Both the position numbers and the translations under genes were made by a program. The notes under the pieces were generated by a model, which made no database searches, had not been told where the DNA came from, and was given only the letters and a program-made list of their open reading frames with translations. From positions 124,001 to 188,000 of the forward strand of contig NZ_CABPSM010000002.1 of NCBI RefSeq assembly GCF_902459555.1: 64,000 nucleotides of DNA, written 5' to 3'. The stretch is from Pandoraea horticolens. Its GTDB lineage: Bacteria; Pseudomonadota; Gammaproteobacteria; Burkholderiales; Burkholderiaceae. Shown here one piece after another: positions 54,095 through 64,000 of this stretch. The stretch's first letter is position 1, and the number at the start of each line of letters is the position of its first letter.

Positions 54095-54328
54095 ATGAAA
54101 ACAACGCAATATCAAGAATTCCAGTACAGCGTCCATGCCGTGGAGCGTGACAACGCCCGGTGGGACGCGTTCTACGAGATTCATCGCCCGACCCGTCAAG
54201 GTATGGAAAGAGTCGGTGCCTATCAGGTTCAGACTGCCTACGGCTTTGCTACGCAAGGTAACGCCCTTGATGACGCCGAGCGTAATGCCCGTGCCGACAT
54301 TGAGCAGGGCATCGTCTACTATCAGTAA
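54095..54328 (+). CDS. Small unknown protein
   Basis: A 77-residue acidic protein (MKTTQYQEFQYSVHAVERDN at the start) with no signal peptide or membrane segment; GAAGGAT lies 8-14 bases upstream. Its aromatic and charged content fits a folded cytosolic domain. Family not recognised. The small size leaves some doubt that it is translated. Confidence 0.6.
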   Translation: MKTTQYQEFQYSVHAVERDNARWDAFYEIHRPTRQGMERVGAYQVQTAYGFATQGNALDDAERNARADIEQGIVYYQ

Positions 54329-54431
54329 GCCGGGTTCCCCGCAGTTCATTCCATGTGCGCGATGCTGGCATCGTCGCTTTGCGACGGTGCTATAGTCCCG
54401 CCTTTCACAACGAGAGGCGGGGGCGTCGGGA

Positions 54432-54899
54432 ATGGAATGGATTTGCAAGTCGTTCGACGAGTTGGGGAGCACGCTGCTTTATCGCATTCTGGCGGCGCGA
54501 AGCGCCGTATTCGTAGTCGAGCAACAGTGCCCCTATCAGGACGTCGACGGACGCGATCTCCATAGCCTGCATCTCGTCGCGCAAGTGCGCGACGCATCGG
54601 ATCAGCCGCAAATTGCTGCGTATCTCCGCCTGTTGCCGCCGGGGCTTGCTTACGACGAAGCGTCGATCGGGCGTGTGATCACGGCGGCGTCGCATCGCGG
54701 TACCGGGCTCGGGCGCGAGCTGCTGACCCGGGCGATCGCCATTGCCGAGGTGCAGTGGCCGTCGGCCCCGCTGCGCATCGGCGCTCAAGCCTATCTGGAA
54801 GCGTTTTATGGCGCATTCGGGTTCGTCAAGGTCAGCGAGCCGTATGACGAAGACGGCATCATGCATATCGAAATGCTGCGCGCGCCGGCGGCGCAATGA
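54432..54899 (+). CDS. GNAT acetyltransferase, ElaA-like
   Basis: A 155-residue ElaA-type GNAT protein: LYRILAARSAVFVVEQQCPY at the N-terminus, DVDGRDLHSLHL near 36-48 and the acetyl-CoA loop SHRGTGLGRELL near 86-97, with the final AFYGAFGFVKVSEPYDEDGI. It probably acetylates a small molecule or protein that is unknown. It lies 96 bp upstream of uup. Confidence 0.9.
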   Translation: MEWICKSFDELGSTLLYRILAARSAVFVVEQQCPYQDVDGRDLHSLHLVAQVRDASDQPQIAAYLRLLPPGLAYDEASIGRVITAASHRGTGLGRELLTRAIAIAEVQWPSAPLRIGAQAYLEAFYGAFGFVKVSEPYDEDGIMHIEMLRAPAAQ

Positions 54900-54995
54900 C
54901 AGTACCGTAGCGGTGCAATAGCCGTGCAATATCGGCCGGGCCTTCGCGCCCGGCACTACAATACCTCCCATCGTAGTTCTCCCGTTCCCCGACAC

Positions 54996-56927
<1,932 letters not shown>

Positions 56928-57221
56928 CGATTGGCCGAAGCGCTTGCGGCCGGATATCAGGCCGCATTGTGTTGGCCGGCACGGGTTGTCATTCGAGCGT
57001 GTTGCGAGTGACAGTACAATAGGCCGCGATTCATCAGGCGCGGCTCGCCTCCCGGCCCACCCAAGCCGGGCGCTGAGCGCGCAGAGTGCCCATTATGTGG
57101 GCGCCGCAACTCAAGTCGTTGATCCGGCGTCGCTTTTTTCATGTGTTAATGGGTTTTCCCCGTGGTTGTCCACAGGATGTGTGGATAATCACAGGGCGTC
57201 GTACCCCAATTCAGTCACGCT

Positions 57222-59201
57222 ATGTCGAAAAAAAATACGCCTGCCCAGTACAGCGAAGCGTCCATCAAGGTCCTGAAAGGCCTTGAACCGGTCAAGCAGC
57301 GCCCGGGCATGTACACCCGCACCGAAAATCCGCTGCACATCATTCAGGAAGTCATCGACAACGCGTCCGACGAAGCGCTTGGCGGTTTCGGCAAGCAGAT
57401 TCTCGTCACGCTGAACAAGGATGGTTCGGTGAGCGTCGAGGATGACGGCCGTGGCATTCCCGTCGGCATCCACCCGGAAGAGGGGGTGCCAGTCGTTGAA
57501 ATCGTGTTCACGCGTCTGCATGCCGGCGGCAAGTTCGACAAGGCCGCCGGCGGCGCTTACACCTTCTCCGGCGGCTTGCACGGCGTTGGCGTGTCGGTGA
57601 CGAACGCGCTGGCGACGCGTCTGGCCGTGACGGTCTGGCGTGAGGGCCAGGTCTCCGAACTCGAATTCGCCAATGGCGGAAACGTCAGCGTGGCGTTGCA
57701 TTCGCGCGCGGCACAACGGGGCGAGAAGAAGAGCGGCACGCGCGTCACCGTCTGGCCGGACACGAAATACTTCGATAGCCCCACGTTGCCGCTGGGTGAA
57801 CTGCAGCGCCTGCTGCGCTCAAAAGCCGTGCTGTTGCCGGGCGTGCGCGTCACGTTGCGTCAGGAGAAGAGCGGCGAAGAGCAGACGTGGTTCTATGAAC
57901 ACGGTCTGCGCGGCTATCTGGTCGAATCGCTGGGCGGCGCAGAGCCGCTCATCCCGTTGTTCGAGGGCGAGCGATTTGCCGATGGCAGCGAAGACAGCTT
58001 TGCCGAAGGCGAGGGCGCAGCGTGGGTCGTGGCATGGACCGAAGACGGCGCGCCGGTGCGCGAGTCGTACGTCAACCTGATTCCCACGCCGGCAGGCGGC
58101 ACTCACGAATCGGGGTTGCGCGAAGGGCTGTTTCAGGCCGTGCGCGGCTTCATCGAACTGCATAATCTTCAGCCCAAGGGCGTGAAGTTGCTGCCCGAGG
58201 ACGTCTTTTCGCGAGTGTCGTTTGTGCTGTCCGCGAAGGTGCTAGATCCGCAATTCCAGGGGCAGATCAAGGAGCGTCTGAACAGCCGAGACGCCGTGCG
58301 TCTCGTGTCGTCGTTCACGCGTCCTGCGCTCGAACTGTGGCTCAACCATCACGTCGAGCACGGCAAGAAGCTTGCCGAACTCGTGATTCGTCAGGCGCAG
58401 GCGCGCACGCGTGCGGGCCAGAAGATCGAGAAGAAGAAGAGTTCCGGTGTCGCCGTATTGCCGGGCAAGCTGACCGATTGCGAGACCGAAGACATTACGC
58501 GTAACGAACTTTTCCTGGTCGAGGGCGATTCGGCGGGCGGCTCGGCGAAAATGGGCCGCGACAAGGAATTCCAGGCGATTCTGCCGTTGCGCGGCAAAGT
58601 TCTCAACACCTGGGAAACCGAGCGCGACAGGCTCTTCGCGAACAACGAAGTGCATGACATCGCCGTGGCCATCGGCGTCGACCCGCATGGCGCGAACGAC
58701 ACGCCCGATTTGTCGAATCTACGCTACGGCAAGATCTGCATCCTCTCGGATGCCGACGTCGACGGTTCGCACATTCAGGTGTTGCTGCTCACGCTGTTCT
58801 TCCGTCATTTCCCGCAATTGATCGCGAAGGGACACGTGTATGTGGCACGTCCGCCGCTGTATCGCGTAGACGCACCGGCACGTGGCAAGAAGCCCGCGCA
58901 GAAGCTCTACGCGCTCGACGAAGGCGAACTCGAAGCGATTCTCGACAAGTTGCGCAAGGATGGTGTGCGCGAATCCGCATGGTCGATCAGCCGCTTCAAG
59001 GGGCTGGGAGAAATGAGCGCGGCGCAGTTGTGGGAAACCACCATGAATCCCGACACCCGCCGGTTGAGCCCCGTGGCACTCGGCGGACTCGATTTCGACG
59101 CGACCGTGGCGCGGATGAATATGCTCATGGGCAAGGGCGAAGCGGCGCAACGGCGCAGCTGGCTCGAAGCCAAGGGCAATGAAGTGGAAGCCGACATCTA
59201 A
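57222..59201 (+). CDS. parE: DNA topoisomerase IV subunit B
   Basis: A 659-residue ParE with the GHKL ATPase (DNASDEALGG, DDGRGIPVG, GGLHGVGVSVTNAL), the transducer and a TOPRIM domain (EGDSAGGSAKMGRDKEFQAI, DADVDGSHIQ). Together with ParC it unlinks daughter chromosomes. The C-terminal QLWETTMNPDTRRL is conserved. parC lies 1.7 kb downstream on the same strand. Confidence 0.97.
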   Translation: MSKKNTPAQYSEASIKVLKGLEPVKQRPGMYTRTENPLHIIQEVIDNASDEALGGFGKQILVTLNKDGSVSVEDDGRGIPVGIHPEEGVPVVEIVFTRLHAGGKFDKAAGGAYTFSGGLHGVGVSVTNALATRLAVTVWREGQVSELEFANGGNVSVALHSRAAQRGEKKSGTRVTVWPDTKYFDSPTLPLGELQRLLRSKAVLLPGVRVTLRQEKSGEEQTWFYEHGLRGYLVESLGGAEPLIPLFEGERFADGSEDSFAEGEGAAWVVAWTEDGAPVRESYVNLIPTPAGGTHESGLREGLFQAVRGFIELHNLQPKGVKLLPEDVFSRVSFVLSAKVLDPQFQGQIKERLNSRDAVRLVSSFTRPALELWLNHHVEHGKKLAELVIRQAQARTRAGQKIEKKKSSGVAVLPGKLTDCETEDITRNELFLVEGDSAGGSAKMGRDKEFQAILPLRGKVLNTWETERDRLFANNEVHDIAVAIGVDPHGANDTPDLSNLRYGKICILSDADVDGSHIQVLLLTLFFRHFPQLIAKGHVYVARPPLYRVDAPARGKKPAQKLYALDEGELEAILDKLRKDGVRESAWSISRFKGLGEMSAAQLWETTMNPDTRRLSPVALGGLDFDATVARMNMLMGKGEAAQRRSWLEAKGNEVEADI

Positions 59202-59310
59202 CCTTTTCGCGGGTGTCGTTTCAATGGCGGGGGCCTCACGCATGAGCACACCAGCGTGAGCGCTCACATAGTGGGATAATCCGAGTCTTACTCTTACCGG
59301 GAGTCGCGTT

Positions 59311-59730
59311 ATGTTGCGTTCAATGCGTTGCATTTTCGTGCCGTTGTTGCTTGCAGGCGCAAGCGTTACCGCTTTGGCACAATCGCCTCAGCCGCGCGTC
59401 TTTTTCGTTGCTCCGGCGAATGGGGCAACGGTGTCGAACCCGGTTGTGGTCAAGTTCGGCGTCGAGGGAATGGCGATCAAGCCGGCGGGCGATATGACGC
59501 CCAACACCGGTCATCACCACCTCATCATCGACGGCGATTCCATTCCCGCAGGTCAGGTCGTCCCCACCGACGATACGCACCTGCATTTTGGCAAAGGCCA
59601 GACCGAGACGAGCGTCAATTTGACGCCGGGCGATCACACGTTGACGATGCAGTTCGCCAACGGTGCGCACCAGTCGTACGGTCCGGCGATGAGCCAGACG
59701 ATCAAGGTGCATGTCAAAGGTCAGCAATAA
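59311..59730 (+). CDS. Secreted DUF4399 protein
   Basis: A 139-residue protein with signal peptide MLRSMRCIFVPLLLAGASV (cleavage after ALA near residue 23). The DUF4399 domain shows PRVFFVAPANGATVSNPVVV, GHHHLIIDG and DTHLHFGKGQTE. The clustered histidines suggest metal binding, but no function is established. Its last 20 bases overlap the lytic transglycosylase gene. Confidence 0.9.
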   Translation: MLRSMRCIFVPLLLAGASVTALAQSPQPRVFFVAPANGATVSNPVVVKFGVEGMAIKPAGDMTPNTGHHHLIIDGDSIPAGQVVPTDDTHLHFGKGQTETSVNLTPGDHTLTMQFANGAHQSYGPAMSQTIKVHVKGQQ

Positions 59731-60652
59731 CCATTTTTTGACGGCGGATCGCCTTCGCGCGCTGCCCCGGCAGGTCTCTCTGCGCAAGTTCGCAGGGTTG
59801 GCGCTGGCGGCCGCGCTGCTTGTCGCGACGCCGTTTGCGCACGCCGAACTCTACGGTTACGTCGACGAGAATGGCGTCGCCCATCTGGCGGCGCGCAAAC
59901 TCGATGCGCGTTACCGCCTGGTCGTCGGGGCGGGCGGTAATGCCGATCTGCGGGCGTCGCAGGGCGGCGTTGTCAGCGGTACCGATCGCTCGCGTCTGTA
60001 CGACGCCCTTGCGCGTCACCCCAATCTGAAAAAACTGGCGCCCCTGATCGCGCAGGCGGCGCAGCGTTTTCAAGTGGACGCCGCGTTGCTCAAGGCCGTC
60101 ATTGCGGCGGAGTCGGGATTCGACAGCGCTGCGGTATCGCCCAAGGGAGCCGTCGGTCTGATGCAGGTACTTCCGGCCACGGGCGAGCGTTACGGTGTAC
60201 GTGCCGACGGGAAGCGCACGGTCGCGGAAAAACTCGTCGATCCGCATATCAACGTCTCGACCGGAGCGCGCTATCTGCGCGATCTGCAGGCGCGCTATCC
60301 CGATCGTCTCGAGCTTGTCCTCGCGTCGTACAACGCCGGCGAGGGCGCCGTGGCGCGTCACGCCGATCAGATCCCGCCTTACGCGGAGACGCGCGACTAC
60401 GTGGCTACCGTACTCGAACTGTATCGACGTTTCAATCCCGAGGCGTCGAATGCTGAGCCCGGCAATGGTGTGATCCGGGCCAGCGGCGACACGGGACAGG
60501 TCGGTCGCGCTCGCGTGAGCGGTTCGCGCAACGGCCGCATTCACGTCATTCTCGGTGCGCCGTCCGGCCTTCCTGTCGTGCCTGCCACCCTGCCGAACGC
60601 GTCGGTACGTGACTCGTCGCCCAAGGCACTGTCTTCCGCGTCGACCGACTGA
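59711..60652 (+). CDS. Lytic transglycosylase (SLT) with DUF4124 domain
   Basis: A 313-residue exported protein: signal-like KFAGLALAAALLVAT, then a DUF4124 segment (ELYGYVDENGVAHL at 46-59) and an SLT domain (about 105-230) with catalytic E134 in AAESGFDSAAVSPKGAVGLM and NAGEGAV near the end. It cleaves murein glycosidic bonds with 1,6-anhydro formation. The C-terminus is low complexity. The ATG lies inside the DUF4399 gene, 20 bases before its stop, so translation is coupled. Confidence 0.9.
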   Translation: MSKVSNNHFLTADRLRALPRQVSLRKFAGLALAAALLVATPFAHAELYGYVDENGVAHLAARKLDARYRLVVGAGGNADLRASQGGVVSGTDRSRLYDALARHPNLKKLAPLIAQAAQRFQVDAALLKAVIAAESGFDSAAVSPKGAVGLMQVLPATGERYGVRADGKRTVAEKLVDPHINVSTGARYLRDLQARYPDRLELVLASYNAGEGAVARHADQIPPYAETRDYVATVLELYRRFNPEASNAEPGNGVIRASGDTGQVGRARVSGSRNGRIHVILGAPSGLPVVPATLPNASVRDSSPKALSSASTD

Positions 60653-60916
60653 AACGCCATTCCACCGACTTTGGTACCGGAGGTTCGCGAGCGTGATGGC
60701 TGCGCTGTCGCATGTCGATTCCACCGTATTGGCACTCGGATTCGTCTGAAATGTGAGCGGAGTCTTCCCGATTCCCATCGCCTCCTCGCTGAAATCGCGT
60801 CTCGCTTTGTCAATCGGACGTGTTTTTGCCGAAATGTGCCGACGAGCTTGGTATGATCTCGCGGTCAACGTCCACCCGAACTCTCGTCAAACGTTCGCAG
60901 CAAACCCACAGGTTTT

Positions 60917-63253
60917 ATGGAACAAGTAGAAGATCTCTTTACGCAACCGTCGGATGACGACACGCTGACGCTTGGCGCCTATGCCGAGCGCGCTTATCTA
61001 GACTACGCAATTAGCGTGGTTAAAGGCCGAGCACTGCCGGACGTCTGCGACGGCCAGAAGCCGGTGCAGCGCCGGATTCTGTTCGCGATGAACGAAATGG
61101 GCCTTGCGGCCGACGCCAAGCCGGTGAAGTCGGCGCGTGTGGTCGGCGACGTGCTCGGCAAGTTTCACCCGCACGGCGACCAGTCCGCCTATGACGCGTT
61201 GGTGCGTCTTGCGCAAGATTTCTCGATGCGCTACCCGCTCATCGACGGTCAGGGCAACTTTGGCTCGCGCGACGGCGACGGCGCGGCAGCCATGCGCTAC
61301 ACCGAAGCGCGTCTGACGCCGATCGCGAAACTGCTGCTCGACGAAATCGATGCGGGCACGGTGGACTTCGTGCCGAACTACGATGGCTCGACAGAAGAGC
61401 CGCGCCTGTTGCCCGCCCGACTGCCATTCGTGCTGCTCAATGGGGCATCGGGGATTGCTGTGGGGCTGGCAACCGAAATCCCGTCGCACAATTTGCGTGA
61501 AGTCGCGTCGGCGGCGGTTGCGTTGATCCGCAACCCGAAGCTCGACGATGCCGAGTTGATGACGTACGTGCAGGGCCCGGACTTCCCGGGCGGCGGTCAG
61601 TTGATTTCGAGCGCTGCGGAAATCCGCGCCGCCTACGAGAGTGGCCGTGGCAGTCTCAAGATGCGTGCGCGCTGGAAGATCGAAGAGATGGCCCGCGGCC
61701 AGTGGCAAGCCGTCGTGTACGAGTTGCCGCCGAATACCTCGGGTCAGAAGGTGCTCGAGGAAATCGAGGAAATCACCAACCCGAAGATCAAGCTCGGCAA
61801 GAAGACGCTTACGCCGGAGCAGCAGAACCTCAAGCAGTCGGTGCTTGGCATGCTCGACACGGTTCGCGACGAATCGGGCAAGGACGCGCCCGTGCGGCTG
61901 GTGTTCGAGCCGAAGTCGAGCCGCATCGACCAGCAGGAATTTGTCACGATGCTCCTGGCGCACACGAGCCTGGAGTCGAGCGCGTCGGTCAACCTCGTCA
62001 TGGTGGGCGCCGATGGCCGTCCGGCACAGAAGTCGTTGCGCGACATCATCACCGAGTGGATCGGATTCCGCTTCGAGACGGTGACGCGCCGCTCGCGCCA
62101 TCGTCTGGGCAAGGTCAATGACCGAATTCATATTCTCGAAGGCCGGATGATCGTCTTCCTGAATATCGACGAGGTCATTCGCATCATTCGCGAGTCGGAC
62201 GAGCCGAAAGCCGCGCTGATGAGCGCGTTCAAGTTGAGCGAGCGGCAGGCGGAAGACATTCTGGAAATCCGGCTGCGTCAGTTGGCGCGTCTCGAAGCGA
62301 TCAAGATCGAGCAGGAGCTGGCCTCGTTGCGCGACGAGAAGGCGAAGCTCGAAGAGTTGCTTGCCAACGACAGCACGATGAAGCGTCTGATCATCAAGGA
62401 AATCGAAACCGACGCGAAGCAGTTCGGCGACGAGCGCCGTACGCTGATTCAGGAAGAAAAGCGTGCCGTCGCCGAAGCCCGCGTGGTCGATGAGCCGGTC
62501 ACGGTCGTGGTGTCTGCCAAGGGCTGGGTGCGTGCCTTGAAGGGCCACGGCCTGGATGCACAAGGCTTCTCGTTCAAGCAAGGCGATGCCCTGTACGGTG
62601 CCTTCGAATGCCGCACCGTCGATCCGCTGATCGCCTGGGGCAGCAACGGCCGCGTTTATTCGGTGGCCGTGGCGCAATTGCCCGGCGGACGGGGCGACGG
62701 TGTGCCGCTCACGTCGCTGATCGAACTGGAATCGGGTTCGCGTTTGCTGCACTACTACGCGGCATCGGGCGATCAGCCGCTGTTGCTCGCCACCTCGGCA
62801 GGTTTCGGTTTCACGACGAAGCTGGGCGACATGGTCAGCCGCGTGAAGGCCGGCAAGTCGTTCATGACCATTGACGACGGCGCTCAGCCGCTGGCGCCGA
62901 CGCCGATCTGGCAAGGGGCGAGCGCAGTGGCCTGTCTGTCGAGCGACGGCCGTCTGCTCGTGTTCGGCATGGACGAGATGAAGTCGCTCACGGGCGGCGG
63001 GCGCGGTGTCACGCTGATCGGTCTCGAAGACAAGCAGACGCTGGTGTCGGCCGTGCCCATCAGCCAAACCGGTGTCACGGTGTACGGCGAAGTTCGCGGC
63101 GGCAAGGTGCAGTCCGAGACACTCTCGGGCGCATCTCTGGCGCCGAACATCGGCAAGCGCGCCCGCAAGGGGCGCTCGCCAGCGGTCAAGTTCGCCACAT
63201 TCAAGCCGCGTTCGCTCGAGCCGGTGTTGCCGGCCGCGCCCTCGGCATCCTGA
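60917..63253 (+). CDS. parC: DNA topoisomerase IV subunit A
   Basis: A 778-residue ParC with the winged-helix breakage domain and active-site Y128 ([11 protein letters not shown]). The quinolone-contact region reads [13 protein letters not shown]: the residue aligned with E. coli ParC S80 is Q89 and that aligned with E84 is D93. The C-terminal beta-pinwheel (about 480-740) is present, with [15 protein letters not shown]. It works with ParE in decatenation. Confidence 0.97.
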   Translation: MEQVEDLFTQPSDDDTLTLGAYAERAYLDYAISVVKGRALPDVCDGQKPVQRRILFAMNEMGLAADAKPVKSARVVGDVLGKFHPHGDQSAYDALVRLAQDFSMRYPLIDGQGNFGSRDGDGAAAMRYTEARLTPIAKLLLDEIDAGTVDFVPNYDGSTEEPRLLPARLPFVLLNGASGIAVGLATEIPSHNLREVASAAVALIRNPKLDDAELMTYVQGPDFPGGGQLISSAAEIRAAYESGRGSLKMRARWKIEEMARGQWQAVVYELPPNTSGQKVLEEIEEITNPKIKLGKKTLTPEQQNLKQSVLGMLDTVRDESGKDAPVRLVFEPKSSRIDQQEFVTMLLAHTSLESSASVNLVMVGADGRPAQKSLRDIITEWIGFRFETVTRRSRHRLGKVNDRIHILEGRMIVFLNIDEVIRIIRESDEPKAALMSAFKLSERQAEDILEIRLRQLARLEAIKIEQELASLRDEKAKLEELLANDSTMKRLIIKEIETDAKQFGDERRTLIQEEKRAVAEARVVDEPVTVVVSAKGWVRALKGHGLDAQGFSFKQGDALYGAFECRTVDPLIAWGSNGRVYSVAVAQLPGGRGDGVPLTSLIELESGSRLLHYYAASGDQPLLLATSAGFGFTTKLGDMVSRVKAGKSFMTIDDGAQPLAPTPIWQGASAVACLSSDGRLLVFGMDEMKSLTGGGRGVTLIGLEDKQTLVSAVPISQTGVTVYGEVRGGKVQSETLSGASLAPNIGKRARKGRSPAVKFATFKPRSLEPVLPAAPSAS

Positions 63254-63265
63254 CGGGAGTCATGC

Positions 63266-63718
63266 ATGAGTGTTTATGCCTTCAGCCTTTTCTTGCATCT
63301 GGTCAGCGTTGCCGTCTGGATCGGAGGGATGTTCTTCGCGCTGGCCTGTTTGCGGCCTGCGTCGTCCGAACTCTCGCCGCAGCAACGCCTGCCGTTGTGG
63401 GAGGCGGCACTCACGCGATTTTTCACGTGGGTGAGCGTGGCCATCGTGGTGATCCTGCTGTCGGGCGGTCACATGATGCTCGGGATGGGCGGTCTGCACG
63501 CCCGTTGGCCCGTGCACGCGATGGCAGGCATCGGCGTGTTGATGATGCTCGTCTTCGGTCACGTTCGCTTTGCCCTGTTCCCGCGTCTGCAACGTGCGGT
63601 GCAGGCGCAGTCGTGGCCTGACGGTGCGGCTGCGGTGAACGGCATCCGCCGGTTGGTGATCCTCAACCTCGTGTTGGGCGTCGTCGTTATCGGTCTGGCA
63701 GCTTCCCTGCGCGGTTGA
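63266..63718 (+). CDS. CopD-family membrane protein
   Basis: A 150-residue protein with four hydrophobic segments (about 5-28, 47-72, 83-103, 127-148) and the family signature LHLVSVAVWIGGMFFALACL. CopD relatives are tied to copper uptake or delivery, and some homologues have other names; no binding site is proven here. It starts 13 bp after parC. Confidence 0.85.
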   Translation: MSVYAFSLFLHLVSVAVWIGGMFFALACLRPASSELSPQQRLPLWEAALTRFFTWVSVAIVVILLSGGHMMLGMGGLHARWPVHAMAGIGVLMMLVFGHVRFALFPRLQRAVQAQSWPDGAAAVNGIRRLVILNLVLGVVVIGLAASLRG

Positions 63719-63725
63719 TCGCGGG

Positions 63726-64000
63726 TCAGCCGGCTAGCCGGCTGGTCTCGTGAAGACTGCCTGCCACTTCGTGGCACATCGCGACAAACGCCTGCACTAA
63801 GGGGCTGGCGTCGTCGCGGCGCCTAGCCACCAGCAAGGGCGTATGGGCATCGGGCTCACTGAGGTCCATGAAGCATGCCCCCTCGATCTGGATGCATCGT
63901 ACGGCGGCGGGCAGGACGGCAACGCCCAACCCGCTTGCCGCGAGCGCGACGATGGTTGTCGACTCGCGCGCTTCCTGCACCACGCGTGGTGTGAACCCCG
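63726..64000 (-). CDS. LysR-type regulator, C-terminal fragment at window edge
   Basis: The last about 91 residues of a LysR effector-binding domain on the minus strand, entering from beyond the right edge: GFTPRVVQEARES, LAASGLGVAVLPAAVRCI, then a short tail and stop. The conserved GLGVAVLP segment supports the family. The DNA-binding half lies outside the window. Confidence 0.88.
   Translation of the reverse strand, partial: GFTPRVVQEARESTTIVALAASGLGVAVLPAAVRCIQIEGACFMDLSEPDAHTPLLVARRRDDASPLVQAFVAMCHEVAGSLHETSRLAG

Noticed and set aside
60998-63067. 689-codon minus-strand frame opposite parC
   Set aside because: Shadow of parC; low complexity and no start signal.

Overview
This is a GC-rich, gene-dense bacterial chromosome segment, most likely from a betaproteobacterium of the order Burkholderiales. 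The Burkholderiaceae fit best and Pandoraea is plausible, but this rests on protein style and gene order, not on a database search. Markers are an rpsP-rimM-trmD-rplS operon, a complete branched-chain amino acid ABC operon, glnS, folA-thyA, and parE and parC separated by two small envelope genes. No rRNA, tRNA, CRISPR array, prophage or intact insertion sequence was seen.

Layout. Positions 1-10,270 hold a signalling and hydrolase module: a minus-strand row (YcaC-like isochorismatase-fold hydrolase, Tat-exported alpha/beta hydrolase, amidohydrolase cut by the left edge), a FixJ-like response regulator, and, convergent with it, a giant pseudokinase/AAA/TPR/GAF/PAS/histidine kinase protein. Positions 10,417-11,930 are a scar: a degraded IS3-family transposase followed by a low-GC patch with a secreted NTF2-like protein. 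Positions 11,931-15,544 carry DUF2520, TM2, META/DUF4377 lipoprotein and sorbosone-dehydrogenase-like genes on the minus strand. Positions 15,747-25,905 are core genes: rpsP-rimM-trmD-rplS, a Nudix hydrolase, a CobD-like protein, rsgA with an M48 protease, orn, mog with yjgA, and pmbA.

Positions 26,125-30,706 are livKHMGF, framed by palindromes and ending at a clear terminator. A diguanylate cyclase follows, then thyA-folA (minus), and a divergent fbpC/fbpB iron-type ABC pair without its binding protein. Positions 37,699-44,486 are the most interesting metabolic block: a LysR regulator, an orphan periplasmic binding protein, a swivel-first LeuD-LeuC-like fused (de)hydratase, a class III CoA-transferase and an alpha-methylacyl-CoA racemase-like protein. 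This looks like an undescribed route for a branched C4-C6 di- or tricarboxylic acid through CoA activation.

Positions 44,593-54,328 hold a lipoprotein, LexA-controlled dinB, mgtC-like, phrB, a decayed urea transporter, glnS and small membrane proteins. Positions 54,432-64,000 hold elaA-like, uup, parE, a DUF4399 protein, a lytic transglycosylase, parC, a CopD-like membrane protein and the C-terminus of a LysR regulator cut by the right edge. Start codons were chosen from Shine-Dalgarno sequences and family N-termini; uncertain ones are flagged.
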